Positions 8,444-17,830 of a stretch of 64,000 nucleotides of DNA are shown in pieces; within the stretch, counting starts at the first letter, position 1; each line of letters starts with the position of its first letter. The notes beneath the pieces were generated by a model. It ran no database searches. It worked only from the letters and a program-made list of their open reading frames with translations, and had not been told where the DNA came from. Made by a program: the position numbers and the translations under genes. Location: positions 1 through 64,000 of the forward strand of contig NZ_MCNV01000008.1 of assembly GCF_001718195.1 (NCBI RefSeq), in the 5' to 3' direction. Source of the stretch: Paraburkholderia nodosa (GTDB lineage: Bacteria > Pseudomonadota > Gammaproteobacteria > Burkholderiales > Burkholderiaceae).

Positions 8444-9085
8444 TTACGAGTTCGCCTCGATATACGCCTTGCGGTCCGCGTTGACGCGCTGCGCCGTCGG
8501 GCGTTCACCGATCAGCTTGATATACGTTTTCCAGTCGATACCCACGTCGGCGAGGAAATCGCTACCGTAGATGGCCTGCGTCGCGCGGCCCACGAGCGGC
8601 AGGCTCACGAACGCCGCCGCATCGGCCACGCCGAACTGCTTGCCCGCCACGTAAGGCGCGAACTTCGCGATCCGCCTGAAGGCCGCCACGTAACGGCGCA
8701 GCCGCTTTTCCATGGTCGCTTTGACCTCGTCCGTCACCTTGCTGCCGAAGAACGCCTCGCCATACAGCTCACGCGCGTTCAACTCCAGATGCGTTTCGAT
8801 GAAAACGATGAGTTCGCGCTCCTTCGCTGCCTGCCACGGATCCGCCGCGAAAATGTGCTTCTCTGGAAAGCGCGCTGCCAGATACTCGACGATCACTTCC
8901 GACTCGCACAAAAAGCCCTGCTCCGTTTCGATATAAGGCACCTTGCCGGCCGGCGACTGCGCGAGTTGCGCCTCTTCGAGCGGCAGCTTGTTCGGCAGCT
9001 CCTCGAACGCGATGCCGTGCTCGAGCAGCAGAAGCTTGACCTTGTTGTAGTAATTCGAAAGCGCGAAACCGTGCAGCTTGATCAT
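8444..9085 (-). CDS. Glutathione S-transferase family protein
   Basis: 213 residues: thioredoxin-fold domain about 1-80 (SPAGKVPYIET carries the cis-Pro; CESEVIVEYL follows the glutathione-binding Glu-Ser), then an all-helical C-terminal domain. A good AAGGAGG precedes the ATG. The class and substrate cannot be set from sequence. It is convergent with the aminotransferase and divergent from the acyl-CoA operon. Confidence 0.9.
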   Translation of the reverse strand: MIKLHGFALSNYYNKVKLLLLEHGIAFEELPNKLPLEEAQLAQSPAGKVPYIETEQGFLCESEVIVEYLAARFPEKHIFAADPWQAAKERELIVFIETHLELNARELYGEAFFGSKVTDEVKATMEKRLRRYVAAFRRIAKFAPYVAGKQFGVADAAAFVSLPLVGRATQAIYGSDFLADVGIDWKTYIKLIGERPTAQRVNADRKAYIEANS

Positions 9086-9138
9086 CCTCGTTGCCTCCTT
9101 CAGAGAGGCAGCTCCCTTTTCGGAACTGCCGGACCGTT

Positions 9139-9167
9139 TTCATAAAATTGTACGACCGTGCTATTCT
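9139..9167 (+). promoter_or_regulatory. Promoter of the hydroxyacyl-CoA dehydrogenase operon
   Basis: A -10 TATTCT (9162-9167) with a weak -35 TTCATA (9139-9144) at 17 bases. The palindrome at 9150-9161 lies between the two hexamers, where a repressor would block polymerase. Confidence 0.45.
9150..9161. promoter_or_regulatory. Candidate TetR-type operator, site 1
   Basis: GTACGACCGTGC is an imperfect palindrome of the form G-x-ACG-N2-CGT-x-C. It differs at two positions from the perfect palindrome at 19575-19586 in the promoter of the facing acyl-CoA gene group. The regulator is unknown. Confidence 0.5.
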
Positions 9168-9193
9168 AGGCCAATCATGGAGCCAGGCTTCCA

Positions 9194-10756
9194 ATGACTT
9201 CACATCATTTCAACATTGAGACAATCGGCATCGTCGGTACCGGCGCGATGGGCCGCGGCATCGCCCAGATCGCCGCGCAGGCAGGCCTCGCGGTGCGCCT
9301 CTACGACACGAACCCGCAGGCGGTCGCCGCCGCGCGCGATTATCTCGCCGACACCTTCGCGAAACTCGCGGCAAAAGGCAAGCTCGATGAGGCTGCCGCC
9401 AACGCCGCGCTCGAACGCGTGAGCGGCGTGCATACGATCGATGAACTCGCGGTCTGCGATCTCGTGATCGAGGCGATCGTCGAGAATCTCGAGGCCAAGC
9501 GCACGCTCTTTCGCGAGCTCGAAAGCGTAGTGAGCGAGCGTTGCCTGCTCGTTTCGAACACCTCTTCGCTTTCCATTACTGCCATCGCTGCCGCGTGTAG
9601 CGATGCATCGCGTGTGGCGGGCTATCACTTCTTCAACCCCGTGCCGCTCATGAAGGTGGTCGAAGTGATCGACGGCCTGCGCAGCGATCCCGCCGCCGGC
9701 GACGCGCTCATGGCGCTCGCGCGCCGCATGGGCCACACGCCAGTGCGCGCGAAGGACATGCCCGGCTTCATCGTCAATCACGCGGGCCGCGGCATGAATA
9801 CCGAAGGCCTGCGCGCGGCGGGCGAAGGCGTAGCGAGCTTCGTCGAGATCGATCGCATCATGCGCGAACAAGCTGGCTTTCGCCTCGGACCGTTCGAGTT
9901 GCTCGACCTCACCGCCCTCGATGTCTCGCATCCGGTGATGGAGTCGATCTATCACCAGTTCTATGAGGAGCCGCGCTTCACGCCCTCCCCCATCACGGGT
10001 GTGCGGCTCGCAGGCGGCCTCGTTGGCCGCAAAGCCGGTGAAGGCTTCTATCGCTATGTCGATGGCAAGCAGCAGGCGCCCGACGAGCCCGCAGCGCCCA
10101 CGGCGCTGCCTGCGCGCGTCTGGGTGAGCCGCCGCAACGCCGCCGCGCGTGACGCCGTGCTCGCGCTCGCAGCGAAAGCGAGCGTGGCCGTCGACGAAAG
10201 CGATACGCCGGCAGCCGATTCGCTGATCGTCGTCGCGCCGCTCGGCCTCGACGCCACGACCGCCGCGCTCGACGAGCAGCTCGACGCGAGCCGCGTCGTC
10301 GCCGTCGACACGCTTTTCCCGCTCGACACCGCGAAGCGCCGCACGCTGATGACGACGCCCGCCACCACGCGCGAAGCCCGCGACGCGGGCCACGCGCTCT
10401 TCGCCGCCGACGGCGTGCCGGTCACCGTGATCCGCGATTCGACGGGCTTTGTCGCGCAGCGTATCGTCGCGACGATCGTCAACATCGGTTGCGACATCGC
10501 GCAAAAACAAATCGCCACGCCCCGTGACATCGACCTCGCGGTCACGCTGGGTCTCGGCTACCCGCGCGGCCCGCTCGCGCTCGGCGACGCGCTGGGCGCG
10601 CGCACGATCCTCACGATCCTGCGCAACATCCACACCGTGCTCGGCGATCCGCGCTATCGCCCGTCGCCGTGGCTCGCGCGCCGCGCGCAGCTCGGCCTTT
10701 CGCTGACGCAAGCAGACGCAGCAGACATCAACGCATCGAACGAGGCACCGCAATGA
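9194..10756 (+). CDS. 3-hydroxyacyl-CoA dehydrogenase (PaaH-type)
   Basis: 520 residues. An NAD-binding Rossmann domain has GIVGTGAMGRGIA at about 11-23. A 3HCDH C-terminal domain follows with HFFNPVPLMKVVEV and the AGEGVAS and GFYRY regions. A second, shorter 3HCDH C-terminal repeat starts at about 400 (DSTGFVAQRI onward). This double arrangement is typical of the roughly 510-residue PaaH/PaaC group that oxidises 3-hydroxyacyl-CoA with NAD+. The stop overlaps the start of the enoyl-CoA hydratase gene (ATGA). It is the first gene of the rightward acyl-CoA catabolic group. Confidence 0.92.
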   Translation: MTSHHFNIETIGIVGTGAMGRGIAQIAAQAGLAVRLYDTNPQAVAAARDYLADTFAKLAAKGKLDEAAANAALERVSGVHTIDELAVCDLVIEAIVENLEAKRTLFRELESVVSERCLLVSNTSSLSITAIAAACSDASRVAGYHFFNPVPLMKVVEVIDGLRSDPAAGDALMALARRMGHTPVRAKDMPGFIVNHAGRGMNTEGLRAAGEGVASFVEIDRIMREQAGFRLGPFELLDLTALDVSHPVMESIYHQFYEEPRFTPSPITGVRLAGGLVGRKAGEGFYRYVDGKQQAPDEPAAPTALPARVWVSRRNAAARDAVLALAAKASVAVDESDTPAADSLIVVAPLGLDATTAALDEQLDASRVVAVDTLFPLDTAKRRTLMTTPATTREARDAGHALFAADGVPVTVIRDSTGFVAQRIVATIVNIGCDIAQKQIATPRDIDLAVTLGLGYPRGPLALGDALGARTILTILRNIHTVLGDPRYRPSPWLARRAQLGLSLTQADAADINASNEAPQ

Positions 10757-11541
10757 GCGCCGAACTCCTCAGCACCCGCCCGCAAGGCCACGAATCGACA
10801 CTCGTTCTCACGCTGTCGAACCCCGGCGCACGCAACGCGCTGCATCCCGACATGTACGCCGCTGCCGTCGAAGCCTTCGACACCGCCGAGCGCGACTCGT
10901 CATTGCGCGCAATCGTCCTCACCGGCGCCGACAACTTCTTCTGTGCGGGCGGCAACCTCAACCGCCTGCTCGAAAACCGCGCGAAGGACCCGTCGGTGCA
11001 GGCCGCCAGCATCGACATGCTCGCTGCGTGGGTCACCGCGATGCGCCAGTCGAGCAAGCCGATCATCGCGGCCGTGGAAGGCGCGGCCGCCGGCGCGGGC
11101 TTCTCGCTCGCACTCGCCGCCGACCTGCTCGTCGCCGCCGACGATGCGAAGTTCGTCATGGCCTATTCGCGCGTAGGCCTGACGCCCGATGGCGGCGGTT
11201 CGTGGTTCCTCGCGCGCTCGCTGCCGCGTGCCCTCGCGTTCGAGCTGATGGTGGAAGGCAAGCCGATCGGCGCGGCGCGTCTCGCGGAACTGGGCGTCGT
11301 GAACCGGCTCTCGAAGCCGCAAACGGCGCTCGATACGGCGCTTGCCTGGGCCGACGAACTCGCGAAGATCTCGCCGAATTCGGTGGCGCGCATCAAGGGT
11401 TTGACGAACGTCGCCGACGCGCAGCCGCTCGAAGCACAGCTCGCTGCGGAGCGCGACAGTTTCGTCGCGTCGCTGCATCACCGCGACGGCCTCGAAGGCA
11501 TTACCGCGTTCCTCGAAAAACGCGCCCCTGTCTACAAGTGA
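10753..11541 (+). CDS. Enoyl-CoA hydratase/isomerase family protein
   Basis: 262 residues of the crotonase fold. The oxyanion-hole stretches are FFCAGGNLNRL (about 62-72) and EGAAAGAGFSLALAADL (about 107-123). One of the two usual catalytic Glu positions reads YSRVGLTPDGGGSW, with Asp at the second, a common variation that can change activity from hydratase to isomerase or another crotonase reaction. It is translationally coupled to the dehydrogenase by ATGA. It would act just before that enzyme in beta-oxidation. Confidence 0.9.
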   Translation: MSAELLSTRPQGHESTLVLTLSNPGARNALHPDMYAAAVEAFDTAERDSSLRAIVLTGADNFFCAGGNLNRLLENRAKDPSVQAASIDMLAAWVTAMRQSSKPIIAAVEGAAAGAGFSLALAADLLVAADDAKFVMAYSRVGLTPDGGGSWFLARSLPRALAFELMVEGKPIGAARLAELGVVNRLSKPQTALDTALAWADELAKISPNSVARIKGLTNVADAQPLEAQLAAERDSFVASLHHRDGLEGITAFLEKRAPVYK

Positions 11542-11572
11542 ACCGGCTGCAATCCGCACGAGCGACACACCC

Positions 11573-12292
11573 ATGACCGAGTACCCGTTGCCCGCGCGCC
11601 GGCGCCTCTACGTGATGCGTCACGGCGACGTCACCTACTTCGACGAGACCGGTCGCGCAATCGACCCGGACACCGTGCCGCTCAACGAGAACGGCCGCGC
11701 CCAGGCCACCGCCGCCGGCGCAGCGTTCGCCTTGCAGGGGGTGCGTTTCGACCGCGTGATCGTGAGCGGACTGCGCCGCACGGTCGAGACCGCGCAGCGC
11801 GTGCTCGCGGCAAGCGGTCAGTCGATCGAACTCGAAGTGCAGAGCGCGTGGGAGGAGATTCGCGGCGGCCGTCTCGCCGCCATTCCTCCCGCTGAAGTCG
11901 AAAACGCCTTTCTGCGCGTGTTCGACGGCATCGTGCCGGAAGACACGCGCTTTCTCGGCGGCGAGACCATCGGCGAGCTGCTCGACCGCGTGCTGCCGCC
12001 GCTCGATGCGCTGCGCGCCGACCTCACGTGGGACTCGGCGCTGCTCGTGCTGCACGGCGGCGTGAACCGCGCGATTCTCTCGCATGCAATCACGGCGGGC
12101 GGACGCGCATTCTTCGGCCATCTCGCGCAGGCCACGGGCTGCATCAACGCACTCGATGTCGGCGCCGCGCCGCGAGACTGGGTCGTGCGCATGCTCAACT
12201 ACGCTCCGCCCTCACCGCTGCATCGCGACACCCGCAACACGACGATGGAGATGCTGTACGCGCAATACCTGCGCTATAGACCGCGCGGCTGA
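11573..12292 (+). CDS. Histidine phosphatase family protein
   Basis: 239 residues, phosphoglycerate-mutase-like fold. The catalytic motif is VMRHGD (about 15-20), a second Arg lies in [10 protein letters not shown], and a late His is in [10 protein letters not shown]. The substrate is not predictable from sequence alone. Its place between the beta-oxidation genes and the CoA-ester kinase-like gene, 31 and 42 bases away, suggests dephosphorylation of an intermediate of the same pathway. That is inference. Confidence 0.85.
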   Translation: MTEYPLPARRRLYVMRHGDVTYFDETGRAIDPDTVPLNENGRAQATAAGAAFALQGVRFDRVIVSGLRRTVETAQRVLAASGQSIELEVQSAWEEIRGGRLAAIPPAEVENAFLRVFDGIVPEDTRFLGGETIGELLDRVLPPLDALRADLTWDSALLVLHGGVNRAILSHAITAGGRAFFGHLAQATGCINALDVGAAPRDWVVRMLNYAPPSPLHRDTRNTTMEMLYAQYLRYRPRG

Positions 12293-12334
12293 CGCGCGGC
12301 GACCCACAGGAGAATCAGGAGAAGGGAGACGAAT

Positions 12335-13453
12335 ATGGCGCAAGCCACCCCGGATGGAGACACGAAAAACAACGCGCAAACGCGCCCCGACTACTCGGCG
12401 TTCGAAGGCACGCGCCCGGTTGCCGAGCGCCAGCGCTTCGACACCGAAGCGCTGAGCGCCTGGCTCGCCGCTCACGTGGAAGGCTTCCAGGGCCCCCTCA
12501 CGATCGAGCAGTTCGCCGGCGGCCAGTCGAACCCGACGTTCAAGCTCGTCACCCCCGGCCGCACCTATGTGATGCGCGCGAAGCCAGGACCCAAGGCGAA
12601 GCTGCTGCCGTCCGCGCACGCGATCGAACGCGAATACCGCGTGATGGATGCGCTCGCCGCAACCGATGTCCCGGTCGCAAAGATGCTCGCGCTCTGCGAC
12701 GACGAGGCGGTGATCGGCCGCGCGTTCTACGTGATGGAGTTCGTCGAGGGGCGCGTGCTCTGGGACCAGTCGCTGCCCGGCATGACGCGCGAGCAGCGCG
12801 GCGCGATCTACGACGAGATGAACCGTGTGATCGCCGCGCTCCACAACGTGACGCCCAACGCCGTGGGCCTCGCCGACTTCGGCAAGCCAGGCAATTATTT
12901 CGCACGCCAGATCGATCGCTGGAGCCGCCAGTATCAGGCCTCGGAAACGGAGCGCATCGACGCCATGCATCACCTGATCGAATGGCTGCCGCAGCACATG
13001 CCCGACGATGCGGGCTCGCGCGTATCGGTCGTGCATGGCGACTACCGGCTCGACAACCTGATCTTTCATCCGAGCGAGCCGCGCGTGCTGGCCGTGCTCG
13101 ACTGGGAGCTCTCCACGCTCGGCGACCCGCTCGCCGACTTCTCGTATCACTGCATGGCCTGGCACGTCGATCCCGCGCAGTTTCGCGGCATTGCCGGCCT
13201 CGACTGGCAGGCGCTCGGCATACCCGACGAGGCGCAGTACGTTGCGCGCTATTGCGAGCGCACCGGCCTCGAGATTCGCGGCGACTGGAACTTCTATCTT
13301 GCGTACAACATGTTCCGGATCGCGGCGATCCTGCAGGGCATCATGAAACGCGTCGTGGACGGCACAGCCGCGAGCGCGCAGGCCATCGACGCCGGCCGCC
13401 GCGCGAGGCCCATGGCGGAACTCGCCTGGCGCTACGCGCAGAAGGTGCGCTGA
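12335..13453 (+). CDS. Phosphotransferase family protein (ACAD10/11 kinase-like)
   Basis: 372 residues with the aminoglycoside-phosphotransferase fold. A nucleotide-loop GGQSNPTF lies at about 70-77, the catalytic loop [13 protein letters not shown] at about 231-243, and the metal-binding [12 protein letters not shown] follows. This subgroup corresponds to the N-terminal kinase half of eukaryotic ACAD10/ACAD11 and to LvaA of the Pseudomonas levulinate pathway, which phosphorylates 4-hydroxyacyl-CoA. The next gene encodes the dehydrogenase half. A GGAGAATCAGGAGAAGGGAG stretch upstream gives a strong ribosome binding site. Confidence 0.85.
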   Translation: MAQATPDGDTKNNAQTRPDYSAFEGTRPVAERQRFDTEALSAWLAAHVEGFQGPLTIEQFAGGQSNPTFKLVTPGRTYVMRAKPGPKAKLLPSAHAIEREYRVMDALAATDVPVAKMLALCDDEAVIGRAFYVMEFVEGRVLWDQSLPGMTREQRGAIYDEMNRVIAALHNVTPNAVGLADFGKPGNYFARQIDRWSRQYQASETERIDAMHHLIEWLPQHMPDDAGSRVSVVHGDYRLDNLIFHPSEPRVLAVLDWELSTLGDPLADFSYHCMAWHVDPAQFRGIAGLDWQALGIPDEAQYVARYCERTGLEIRGDWNFYLAYNMFRIAAILQGIMKRVVDGTAASAQAIDAGRRARPMAELAWRYAQKVR

Positions 13454-13512
13454 AAACCCGTTCGAGAACGACTCACTTTTCACTGTCACTGCATCGCATT
13501 GCGAGGTCACCG

Positions 13513-14772
13513 ATGAATTTCGATTACTCCCCGAAAGTGCAGGCCCTGCGCGAGAAACTGCTCGCGTTCTTCGACGAACACATCTATCCGAACGAAGCCA
13601 TCTTCCACGAGGAAGTCGAGCGCAATCGCGCGAACGGCAATGCGTGGGTGCCGACGGAGATCGTCGAGCAGTTGAAGGAAAAAGCTCGCGCGGCCGGGCT
13701 ATGGAACCTGTTCCTGCCCGCCTCCGAACGCGGCGCGGGTCTCACGAACCTCGAATACGCGCCGCTGTGCGAGATCATGGGCCGCGTGCACTGGGCGCCT
13801 GAAGTATTCAACTGCAGCGCGCCCGACACCGGCAACATGGAAACCATCGAGCGCTATGGCAGCGAGGCGCACAAGCAGCAATGGCTCACGCCGCTGCTGG
13901 CAGGGCAGATCCGCTCTGCCTTCCTGATGACCGAGCCCGACGTGGCCTCGTCGGACGCGACGAACATCCAGACGCGCATCGAGCGCGACGGCGACGACTA
14001 CGTGATCAACGGCACGAAGTGGTGGTCGTCGGGCGCGGGCGACCCGCGCTGCGCGATCTACATCCTGATGGGCAAGACCGACCCCGATGCGCCGCGCCAT
14101 GCTCAACAGTCGATGATCCTCGTGCCGTCGGATACGGCCGGCATCACCGTGCGCCGCCCGCTCACCGTGTTCGGCTACGACGACGCGCCGCACGGCCATA
14201 TGGAGATCACGCTCGAAAACGTGCGCGTGCCGGCTTCGAACATTCTGCTCGGTGAAGGCCGCGGGTTCGAGATCGCGCAAGGGCGGCTCGGACCGGGCCG
14301 CATTCACCACTGCATGCGTCTCATCGGCCTCGCGGAACGCGCGCTCGAATTCATGGCGAAACGCGCCCTCTCCCGCGTGGCGTTCGGCAAGGCGGTCGCC
14401 CAGCAAACGGTCACGCAGGAGCGCATCGCCGAAGCGCGCTGCATGATCGAGCAGGCCCGCCTGCTCACGCTCAAGACCGCGTACATGATGGACACCGTCG
14501 GCAACAAGGGCGCGCGCGGCGAGATCGCCATGATCAAGGTGGTGGCGCCGAACATGGCCTGCCAGGTGATCGACTGGGCCATGCAGGTGCACGGCGCGGC
14601 GGGCGTGAGCGGCGACTTCCCGCTGGCGTACTCGTACGCTTCGGCGCGCACGCTGCGCTTCGCGGACGGCCCCGATGAAGTGCACCGCAACGCCATCGCC
14701 AAGCTCGAACTCGCTCGCCATATGGACGCGGGCGCGGCATCGCGCGTGGAAATGCCGGTCACGCGCTCGTAA
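13513..14772 (+). CDS. Acyl-CoA dehydrogenase, ACAD10/11-type
   Basis: 419 residues: helical N domain, mid beta domain ([18 protein letters not shown], then KWWSSGAGD) and helical C domain with [11 protein letters not shown] and [18 protein letters not shown]. Where most acyl-CoA dehydrogenases have the catalytic Glu of GGxGxxxEYP, this one reads [12 protein letters not shown] with Asp, as in ACAD10/11. It uses FAD. With the preceding kinase it would convert 4-phosphoacyl-CoA to the 3-hydroxyacyl-CoA level. It is 59 bases downstream of the kinase gene, and its start is ATGAATTTCGATTAC. Confidence 0.9.
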   Translation: MNFDYSPKVQALREKLLAFFDEHIYPNEAIFHEEVERNRANGNAWVPTEIVEQLKEKARAAGLWNLFLPASERGAGLTNLEYAPLCEIMGRVHWAPEVFNCSAPDTGNMETIERYGSEAHKQQWLTPLLAGQIRSAFLMTEPDVASSDATNIQTRIERDGDDYVINGTKWWSSGAGDPRCAIYILMGKTDPDAPRHAQQSMILVPSDTAGITVRRPLTVFGYDDAPHGHMEITLENVRVPASNILLGEGRGFEIAQGRLGPGRIHHCMRLIGLAERALEFMAKRALSRVAFGKAVAQQTVTQERIAEARCMIEQARLLTLKTAYMMDTVGNKGARGEIAMIKVVAPNMACQVIDWAMQVHGAAGVSGDFPLAYSYASARTLRFADGPDEVHRNAIAKLELARHMDAGAASRVEMPVTRS

Positions 14773-14928
14773 GTCCGCGCGAGTCCACGTAAGTCCACAA
14801 GCGCAGCAGGGGCGCTCTGGCGCCCTCTGCGAGCGACGCCGATCTATGCTAATTTGCGCCAGATCGGGCGTCGCGCAAGACTATCCAGACTTTCGCGGCG
14901 CCTTCTTTCATGGTGCCAAGGAGCCACG

Positions 14929-15630
14929 ATGATCGACGTCTACAGCTGGGCCACGCCGAACGGTCACAAAGTCCATATCATGCTCGAGGAAACCGGCCTC
15001 GAATACCGGGTGCATCCGGTCGATATCGGCGCGGGCGACCAGTTCAAGCCCGAATTCCTCGCCATCAGCCCGAACAACAAGATTCCCGCCATTACCGACT
15101 CCGAAGGCCCGCGCCGCGCCGACGGCCAGCCGTTCTCGCTGTTCGAGTCGGGTGCGATCCTGATCTATCTCGCCGCGAAAACCGGCCGCTTCATGCCCGA
15201 GGACCTCGCGGCGCGCTACGACGTGCTGCAATGGGTGATGTTCCAGATGGGCGGTCTCGGCCCCATGCTCGGCCAGGCGCACCACTTCCGCATCTACGCG
15301 CCCGAGAAAATCGAGTATGCGGTCAATCGCTACACGAACGAGGCGAAGCGGCTCTACAACGTGATGGAAACGCAGCTGGAAAAGACCGAGTATCTGGCCG
15401 GGGACGAGTACACCATCGCGGATATCGCCGCATTCCCGTGGACGCGCTCCTGGCAAAACCAGGGCATCGATCTCGATTCGCTGCCCAACGTGAAGCGCTG
15501 GCACGAAACGATCGCCGCGCGGCCGGCGGTCAAGCGCGGCGTGGAAGTGCTCGCCAATGCGCGCAAGCCGCTCATGGATGAGAAGGCGAAGGAGATGCTG
15601 TTCGGCGCGACGCAGTACGCCAGACACTAA
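14929..15630 (+). CDS. Nu-class glutathione S-transferase (YfcG/YghU-like)
   Basis: 233 residues. MIDVYSWATPNGHKVHIML is the Nu-class start, with Thr-Pro-Asn in place of a Cys or Tyr, as in E. coli YfcG, a glutathione-dependent disulphide-bond oxidoreductase. SPNNKIPAI and SLFESGAILIYLA complete the thioredoxin-fold domain. The helical domain holds QMGGLGPMLGQAHHF. An AAGGAG-like site precedes the ATG. It ends the rightward run before a terminator. A role with the acyl-CoA genes is not evident. Confidence 0.9.
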   Translation: MIDVYSWATPNGHKVHIMLEETGLEYRVHPVDIGAGDQFKPEFLAISPNNKIPAITDSEGPRRADGQPFSLFESGAILIYLAAKTGRFMPEDLAARYDVLQWVMFQMGGLGPMLGQAHHFRIYAPEKIEYAVNRYTNEAKRLYNVMETQLEKTEYLAGDEYTIADIAAFPWTRSWQNQGIDLDSLPNVKRWHETIAARPAVKRGVEVLANARKPLMDEKAKEMLFGATQYARH

Positions 15631-15658
15631 CGCATTACGCGGAAATCCGCGCAAAATC

Positions 15659-15694
15659 AAAGGGGCGCCCGCCGTGCAACGGAGCGCCCCTTTT
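15659..15694. terminator. Terminator between convergent acyl-CoA gene groups
   Basis: AAAGGGGCGC and GCGCCCCTTTT flank a 15-base loop. The GST gene (plus) and the MaoC gene (minus) end on either side. Confidence 0.85.
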
Positions 15695-15713
15695 CGTTGA
15701 GCACGCAATCAAA

Positions 15714-16184
15714 CTAGAAGTAGTGCCGCGTGATGAACTCGGCCACGCATGCGGGCCGCTCGCTGCCTTCGCGCTCGATGCTCACATCCCACACGACCTG
15801 CACGCCGCCGCCCTCCACGTCGCTCACTTCTTTCACCGCGATGCGTGCACGCACCTTCGCGCCCACGGGCACCGGCTGCGTGAAGCGCACGCGGTTGAGC
15901 CCGTAGTTCACGCCCATGCGCTGACGCATGTGCAGCGTCCCTCCGAGCAGCACGGGAATCAGCGAAAGCGTGAGAAAGCCGTGCGCGATCGGGCCGCCAA
16001 ACGGCGACTCGCGGCGCGCTCGTTCGGTGTCGATATGGATCCACTGGTGGTCGCCCGTGGCGTCGGCAAAACCGTGCACGTCCGCCTCGCTCACCTCGCG
16101 CCAGCCGCTCACGAGCGGCCCTGCGCCGATCAGCACGCGCAACCCCGCCGCGTCGGCAATCTGCATGACATCGCTTTCGCTCAC
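15714..16184 (-). CDS. MaoC-family dehydratase (second of two)
   Basis: 156 residues, single hot-dog fold. The hydratase motif is visible as F-A-D-A-T-G-D-H-Q-W-I-H (about 40-51) and PIAHGFLTLSL. It acts as an (R)-specific enoyl-CoA hydratase or related dehydratase. I chose the GTG start (VSESDVMQIAD) because it overlaps the stop of the upstream MaoC gene as GTGA; an ATG six codons later is the alternative. It is last in the leftward group. Confidence 0.85.
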   Translation of the reverse strand: MSESDVMQIADAAGLRVLIGAGPLVSGWREVSEADVHGFADATGDHQWIHIDTERARRESPFGGPIAHGFLTLSLIPVLLGGTLHMRQRMGVNYGLNRVRFTQPVPVGAKVRARIAVKEVSDVEGGGVQVVWDVSIEREGSERPACVAEFITRHYF

Positions 16185-16639
16185 GCTACGCTCCCTGGAT
16201 GGCGAAGGCCGAACAGCGCCTTCGAACGCACGGTCACGATCAGCTCGCCGTGCTGGTTGTGTCCTTCCCACTGCGTTTCGACGATACCGCGATCGGGCTT
16301 GCTCGCCGAGACGCGCTTGCTCAGGATCGCGTTCGTCATCGTCAGCGTGTCGCCCACGCGCGTGGGCTTGAGCCAGCGAATCTCGTCGACGCCGGGCGAG
16401 CCCATCGAGGTCGAGTCCTTGAGAAAGTTGCGTACGAGCATGCCCATCATGACCGAGCAGGTATGCCAGCCGCTCGCGACGAGCCCGCCGAACATCGACG
16501 CCTCGCCGCCCGCCTCGCTCATGTGGAATGGTTGCGGGTCGAACTGCTCCGCGAATTGCACCACCTCGTCACGCCCAAAGGTGTGCGAACCGACCACATA
16601 GCGCTTGCCCACTTCGAGATCTTCGTAACTCACGCCCAT
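16181..16639 (-). CDS. MaoC-like domain protein (first of two)
   Basis: 152 residues, MaoC-like hot-dog domain beginning MGVSYEDLEVGKRYVVG. AEQFDPQPFHM stands where active hydratases have the catalytic Asp and His. LVASGWHTCSVMMGML follows. Two adjacent small MaoC genes whose frames overlap by four bases suggest a heteromeric hydratase. Such pairs are known in actinobacterial steroid side-chain pathways, but that parallel is only structural. Confidence 0.85.
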   Translation of the reverse strand: MGVSYEDLEVGKRYVVGSHTFGRDEVVQFAEQFDPQPFHMSEAGGEASMFGGLVASGWHTCSVMMGMLVRNFLKDSTSMGSPGVDEIRWLKPTRVGDTLTMTNAILSKRVSASKPDRGIVETQWEGHNQHGELIVTVRSKALFGLRHPGSVA

Positions 16640-16688
16640 CCGTTTTCTCCGCCGATGTTGCCCTGTTGTTGCCTGCTGCCGCCACGCG

Positions 16689-17819
16689 TTACGCTGCTGC
16701 CTGCGCGAAACCGGGCAGCGATGCGAAGCGTTCGAGGTGGTGATCGACATCGCCGAGCGTCGTTTCGATGATCGCGAGACGCTTGAACAGATGCGCGGCC
16801 GCCACTTCGTTGGTGACGCCCATGCCGCCGTGCAGCTGCACGGCCTGCTGGCCGATGAACCGCGCCGCCTGCCCCACGCGCACCTTCGCTGCCGAGATCG
16901 CGCGGCGCCGCTCATCGGCCGACTCGCTACTGTAACGCGCGGCGGCCAGGTAAGTCAGCGAGCGGGCCTGCTCGGCGTGGATCAGCATCTCTGCCATGCG
17001 GTGCTGCAGCGCCTGGAAGCGCGCGATCGGCACGCCGAACTGTTGACGCGTCTTCGTGTATTCGACCGTGGCGTGGTTGAGCGCGTCCATGGCTCCCACG
17101 GCTTCCGCGCATAGCAGAAACGTGGCGTAGTCGGCAATCTTCTCCCATGTCGCCGCGCCGGCATGCGCGTCGCCAAGACGGCGCGCGTGCGCTTCCTTGA
17201 AGGTCAGCGTCGCAGCGCGTTGGCCGTCGATCGTGCGGTAATCGCCCACCTCGACACCGTGCGCATCGCGCGCCACGACGAAGAGCGCAACCTCACCCGC
17301 GAAGCGCGCCGGCACGATCCAGTGGTCGGCCTGGGCGCCGTGCTGCACGACCGATTTCGTGCCGGTGAGCGCGAAGCCGTCGCCCGTCTCCTTCGCCTGT
17401 GTTTCCAGCGAGAACAGGTCGTAGCGCGACTGCGGCTCGTGGAACGCGGCAGCGAGCTTGATCTCGCCCGAGGCGACGCGTTCGAGCAGCGCTGCGTTTT
17501 CCGCTTCGGCCGCACCGCCCGCGAGCTTGAGCGCCTCGACGCCCACCGCGGTTGCCCAGTACGGCTCGACCACGAGCGCGCGGCCCAGCTCCTGCATGAC
17601 GACGAGCATGTCGAATGGCGCGCCGTCGAAGCCGCCCTGCGCCGCCGGCACCGGCAGCGCGGTCAGACCCAGTTCGACGAACGCGTTCCAGTGCTGGTCC
17701 GAAACGCCGGCCGGTGTCTTCACGATCGCCTGGCGTGCTTCGAAGCCGTAGTTCTTGTCGAGATAGCGACGCAGCGCGTCGGCGAGTTGCTGTTGTTCTT
17801 CGGTGAAATTGAAGTTCAT
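16689..17819 (-). CDS. Acyl-CoA dehydrogenase, small-subunit type
   Basis: 376 residues. Start MNFNFTEEQQQL follows GAGGAG at seven bases. The C domain has RQQFGVPIARFQALQHRMAE and QLHGGMGVTNEVAAAHLFKR, with Glu at the usual catalytic-base position. It resembles the pimeloyl-CoA dehydrogenase small subunit (PimD) group. Its stop-to-start spacing with the larger dehydrogenase upstream is 11 bases, so the two are probably subunits of one flavoenzyme acting on an unusual acyl-CoA. Confidence 0.88.
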   Translation of the reverse strand: MNFNFTEEQQQLADALRRYLDKNYGFEARQAIVKTPAGVSDQHWNAFVELGLTALPVPAAQGGFDGAPFDMLVVMQELGRALVVEPYWATAVGVEALKLAGGAAEAENAALLERVASGEIKLAAAFHEPQSRYDLFSLETQAKETGDGFALTGTKSVVQHGAQADHWIVPARFAGEVALFVVARDAHGVEVGDYRTIDGQRAATLTFKEAHARRLGDAHAGAATWEKIADYATFLLCAEAVGAMDALNHATVEYTKTRQQFGVPIARFQALQHRMAEMLIHAEQARSLTYLAAARYSSESADERRRAISAAKVRVGQAARFIGQQAVQLHGGMGVTNEVAAAHLFKRLAIIETTLGDVDHHLERFASLPGFAQAAA

Positions 17820-17830
17820 GGCGCCGCTCC

